DNA of 64,000 bases from contig OZ271846.1 in assembly GCA_965601485.1 (NCBI GenBank), positions 1,116,001 to 1,180,000 of the forward strand. Direction: 5' to 3'. Each line of letters starts with the position of its first letter. Positions within the stretch are counted from its first letter, which is position 1. The notes below the pieces were generated by a model. That model was not told where the DNA came from, made no database searches, and was given only the letters and a program-made list of their open reading frames with translations. The DNA is from Methylotenera_A aquatica. Lineage in GTDB: Bacteria > Pseudomonadota > Gammaproteobacteria > Burkholderiales > Methylophilaceae. This document shows, in pieces, positions 61,202 through 64,000 of this stretch. Both the position numbers and the translations under genes were made by a program.

Positions 61202-63016
61202 TTATGATTGGCTCTGTGTTTGCTGCACACGCCACATTTCAGCATACCGTTGATTAAGCATTAATAGTGATTTATGCGTTCCCCTCTCGATGATTTCTCC
61301 TGCAGACATGACTAAGATTTGATGGGCATGCGTGATGGTTGAGAGGCGGTGCGCAATAATTAAGGTGGTATGATTTTTTGCAAGCTCGTTTAATTCTTTT
61401 TGAATCGTGCGTTCAGTTTCAGAATCAAGCGCGGATGTGGCTTCATCAAACACCAATAGCGCAGGATTTTTTAACAACGTTCTTGCAATTGCCACCCGCT
61501 GTTTTTCGCCACCAGAAATCTTAAGGCCTCGCTCTCCTACATCGGTGTTGTATCCATCAGGTAAGCTGATAATAAAATCGTGAATTTGTGCCGATTGTCC
61601 AGCCGTTTCGATTTCTGCTTGACTTGCACCTGGTCTACCGTAGGCAATATTAAAGCCAATAGTGTCGTTAAACAGAACAGTGTCTTGAGGCACAATGCCA
61701 ACGGCTTGCCTAAGACTTGCTTGTTTGACTGTTTTAATATCTTGCCCATCTATATAAATGGCGCCCGATTGCACATCGTAAAAACGGAATAACAATCGAG
61801 ATAAAGTACTTTTGCCTGCGCCACTATGACCCACCACTGCTGTCGTTTGACCTGGCAATATATCAAAAGACACATGATTTAATATGCCACGGTTTTGTTC
61901 ATAATAAAAACAAACATCTTTAAAGCTAACATGTGGCCCTAATTTAGGCGATTGAATTACCAAATCTGGGGCATTTGGTTCATCTGCAATTTCTTGATCG
62001 GTTTCAAGTAAGTTAAACATTTTGTCGATATCTGTCAGGGATTGCTTCATCTCACGATACAGAACACCTAAAAAATTGAGTGGGATATACAACTGAATCA
62101 TCAGCACATTGACCAACACCAAATCGCCTATGCTCATTTTGCCACTTGCCACGCCTTTACTAGCTAAGCCTAGAATAAAAACCAAGCCAACAACAATAAT
62201 CGTTTGCTGACCAAAGTTTAAAAATGCTAATGACTTTTGCGATTTAATGGCCGATTGCGCATACTTTTTTAAATTGACATCATAACGTGCCGATTCATAT
62301 TGTTCATTTCCAAAATATTTGACTGTTTCAAAATTAATCAATGAATCAACCGCGCTTTGGTTGGCCTTAGAATCCAAGCTATTCATTTCACGTCTAAAAT
62401 GTGTGCGCCACTCAGTAACTAACACCGTGAATACTACATAACAAAATAGAGCAGTAAAAGTCACCACCATAAACAAAATATCATAAGCATAAAAAAAGTA
62501 GCCCAGCACCATTGCAAGCTCAATAAGCGTTGGAATAATGCTGTAAAGCGAAAATGAAATAAGCGATTGAATGCCCCGCGTGCCGCGCTCAATGTCTCGC
62601 GTCATGCCACCTGTTTGACGTGTGAGATGAAAGCGCAAAGACAAGGCATGCAAGTGGTTAAAGACTTGTAATCCCACCTGCCTTACTGCATTCTCAGTCA
62701 CTTTAGAAAAAATCAACTCACGCAGTTCGGCAAATAAAGAGGCTGAAAGCCGCAATAATCCATAAGCCGTAATCAAGCTCACGGGCACCACTAGTAATGC
62801 TTGAGATGTTGTGTTTATGCTCATTGCATCCACAATTTTTTTAAGCATTATAGGAACGCCTAAGTTGGCTGCTTTGGCCACCACCAAGCATAACAATGTA
62901 AAAATGATTCTTGCTTTGTAGGCCATTAAATATGGCCATAAATTTTTAATGACTTTCCAGTCTTGCAGTTGGCGCTTATGTGTATTTGGGCTGGATTCTG
63001 TTTTGAAGTGTTGCAT
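61202..63016 (-). CDS. ABC exporter, ATM1/HMT1-type fused permease-ATPase
   Basis: The 604-residue half-transporter has six helices (about residues 30-330) followed by an ATPase domain. Walker A is GHSGAGKST, the signature ISGGEKQRVAIA, Walker B LLVFDEATS and the H-loop IIAHRLS. The TM-NBD arrangement and the helix with NVLMIQLYIPLNFLGVLYRE resemble the ATM1 (ABCB7-like) branch, which in proteobacteria exports glutathione- or metal-glutathione-type compounds. Substrate by homology only. It lies 33 bp after the MalY/PatB-type gene and may be co-transcribed. Confidence 0.9.
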   Translation of the reverse strand: MQHFKTESSPNTHKRQLQDWKVIKNLWPYLMAYKARIIFTLLCLVVAKAANLGVPIMLKKIVDAMSINTTSQALLVVPVSLITAYGLLRLSASLFAELRELIFSKVTENAVRQVGLQVFNHLHALSLRFHLTRQTGGMTRDIERGTRGIQSLISFSLYSIIPTLIELAMVLGYFFYAYDILFMVVTFTALFCYVVFTVLVTEWRTHFRREMNSLDSKANQSAVDSLINFETVKYFGNEQYESARYDVNLKKYAQSAIKSQKSLAFLNFGQQTIIVVGLVFILGLASKGVASGKMSIGDLVLVNVLMIQLYIPLNFLGVLYREMKQSLTDIDKMFNLLETDQEIADEPNAPDLVIQSPKLGPHVSFKDVCFYYEQNRGILNHVSFDILPGQTTAVVGHSGAGKSTLSRLLFRFYDVQSGAIYIDGQDIKTVKQASLRQAVGIVPQDTVLFNDTIGFNIAYGRPGASQAEIETAGQSAQIHDFIISLPDGYNTDVGERGLKISGGEKQRVAIARTLLKNPALLVFDEATSALDSETERTIQKELNELAKNHTTLIIAHRLSTITHAHQILVMSAGEIIERGTHKSLLMLNQRYAEMWRVQQTQSQS

Positions 63017-63049
63017 AAGTGGCTTAATTCAATGCGCTTAAATATATTG

Positions 63050-64000
63050 CTAGGACAACGAGCATTTTAAACGGGTAAGTGCTGCAATCAAATTGGCTTT
63101 AGTGGTACCAATATTCATGCGCATAAAGCCCTCCCCACCTCGGCCAAACATGGCACCAGGCGATAAGCCTAATTTGGCTTCTTGAATAAAAAAACGGTTT
63201 AAGGCTTGATCATCCAAGTTTAGTTTTCGACAATCCAGCCAAAGCAAATAAGTACCTTGTGGGCTAATCACATTAATTTTTGGCAAATTCTTTTTAATAA
63301 ACGCTATCGCCTCGTCGCGCGTATTTTGCAAATACGCCATTAAAGCGTTTAGCCAATCAAAGCCTTCGCGATAGGCCGCTTCAAACGCAACAAGATTGAA
63401 TGGATTAGTCACAGAAACCCCCATTTTATTTAGATGCGATTGAATCGTCTGACGATGTGCCTCATTGGGTACTATCAATGCAGATAACCCTAATCCTGGA
63501 ATATTAAACGTTTTACTGGGTGAAACGGCCGTGATGATGCGGTGCGAACCGTCTGAAATTGATGGTAGTTCAGATTCAGAGACCAAGTGACTTAGGCTTT
63601 GGTGTTGCGCGTTTGAATAAACCAAATCGGCATGAATTTCATCCGATAAAATAATCAAGTCCCGCTTGTTCGCGATAGCTAATAATGTCAGTAGCTCATC
63701 TTTTTGCCAAACGCGCCCTACTGGATTGTGCGGTGAGCAAAGTAGCATCAGTTTTGCCTCTTTGGCACAGGCATCCAAATGTTGAAAGTCCATTTGGTAG
63801 TGCAAATTACCGAAAGTATCGTCTTTTAACTGCAATGGGTTTTCAACTAACCGACGATTTTGATTGGTTACTGCCGAAAAAAACGGAAAATAGACCGGCG
63901 GTTGTACTATCACGCCTGTATTTTCTGCTGTTAATGCTGCTACAACTAAATTTAATGACGGCACCACGCCTGGCGTCAGCACAATCCACTCACGTTTTAC
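63050..64000 (-). CDS. MalY/PatB-family aminotransferase or C-S lyase (partial)
   Basis: A PLP-dependent fold-type I enzyme cut by the window edge. The frame is open to 64000 (VKREWIVLTPGVVPSLNLVV...), so the N-terminus lies outside. The PLP lysine is in AVSPSKTFNIPGLGLSA, NPVGRVW follows the Asn/Pro that contact PLP, and LSDEIHADLVY has the Asp-Glu-Ile-His signature of the MalY/PatB branch. These enzymes often act as cystathionine beta-lyases. About 317 residues are present of the usual ~390. It is upstream of, and on the same strand as, the ABC exporter. Confidence 0.9.
   Translation of the reverse strand, partial: VKREWIVLTPGVVPSLNLVVAALTAENTGVIVQPPVYFPFFSAVTNQNRRLVENPLQLKDDTFGNLHYQMDFQHLDACAKEAKLMLLCSPHNPVGRVWQKDELLTLLAIANKRDLIILSDEIHADLVYSNAQHQSLSHLVSESELPSISDGSHRIITAVSPSKTFNIPGLGLSALIVPNEAHRQTIQSHLNKMGVSVTNPFNLVAFEAAYREGFDWLNALMAYLQNTRDEAIAFIKKNLPKINVISPQGTYLLWLDCRKLNLDDQALNRFFIQEAKLGLSPGAMFGRGGEGFMRMNIGTTKANLIAALTRLKCSLS

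Overview
The window looks like a chromosome segment of an AT-rich betaproteobacterium, most likely a methylotroph of the Methylophilaceae (Methylotenera/Methylophilus type). The reasons are the order rpsF-priB-rpsR-rplI followed by dnaB and radA, an hpnC-hpnD-hpnE squalene cluster, many PEP-CTERM exosortase substrates, and two very short pqqA genes for the precursor of PQQ, the methanol dehydrogenase cofactor. This lineage call is inference; no rRNA is present to confirm it.

Positions 1-15600 are ordinary core genome: a cupin protein, tRNA-Ser, peptide deformylase, S-methyl-5'-thioinosine phosphorylase, the hpnCDE genes that make squalene for hopanoids, radA, dnaB, the S6/PriB/S18/L9 operon with a clear promoter and a candidate S6:S18-binding leader, uvrB, a secreted serine protease with TPRs, a class I aminotransferase, a DUF421 membrane protein and tRNA-Asn.

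Positions 15600-36400, directly after tRNA-Asn, are an accessory region. It holds eight intact PEP-CTERM or PEP-CTERM-like genes up to 32.8 kb (several are duplicates), one broken secreted-protein gene, a GMC oxidoreductase with a G9 tract, a Tat-exported multicopper oxidase with a SCO-like partner, a porin, an orphan pqqA, two divergent GT32-like glycosyltransferases, and many relics: IS256-type ends, an RTX-like tail, an EF-hand/dockerin-like piece, a Cache-domain fragment and the 3' end of acs. The same 3' module (Arg-rich C-terminus plus a GGAGC-TTCG-GCTCC terminator) recurs after most of these genes, which suggests growth of the family by duplication and recombination.

Positions 36400-46000 hold an amino-acid permease and then a clearly more GC-rich block: an AI-2E family transporter and a complete HAE1-type RND efflux system (adaptor, pump, outer-membrane factor), preceded by two small genes. 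A ~58-bp direct repeat lies on each side of this block (38147 and 46419), consistent with acquisition as a unit.

Positions 46000-59300 carry another PEP-CTERM-like gene with a second orphan pqqA in a duplicated cassette, an IS256 relic, an EF-hand protein, a DUF3313-type protein, a POT peptide transporter, a sensor kinase with its HD-GYP response regulator, and a GAF-PAS-PAS-GGDEF-EAL protein whose last codons come from an IS256-type end. Positions 59300-64000 return to core-like genes: an ADP-ribosylglycohydrolase, msrB, an ATM1-type ABC exporter and a MalY/PatB-type aminotransferase cut by the window edge.

The most distinctive features are the duplicated [PEP-CTERM 3' end + terminator + pqqA] cassettes and the PEP-CTERM gene family around them.
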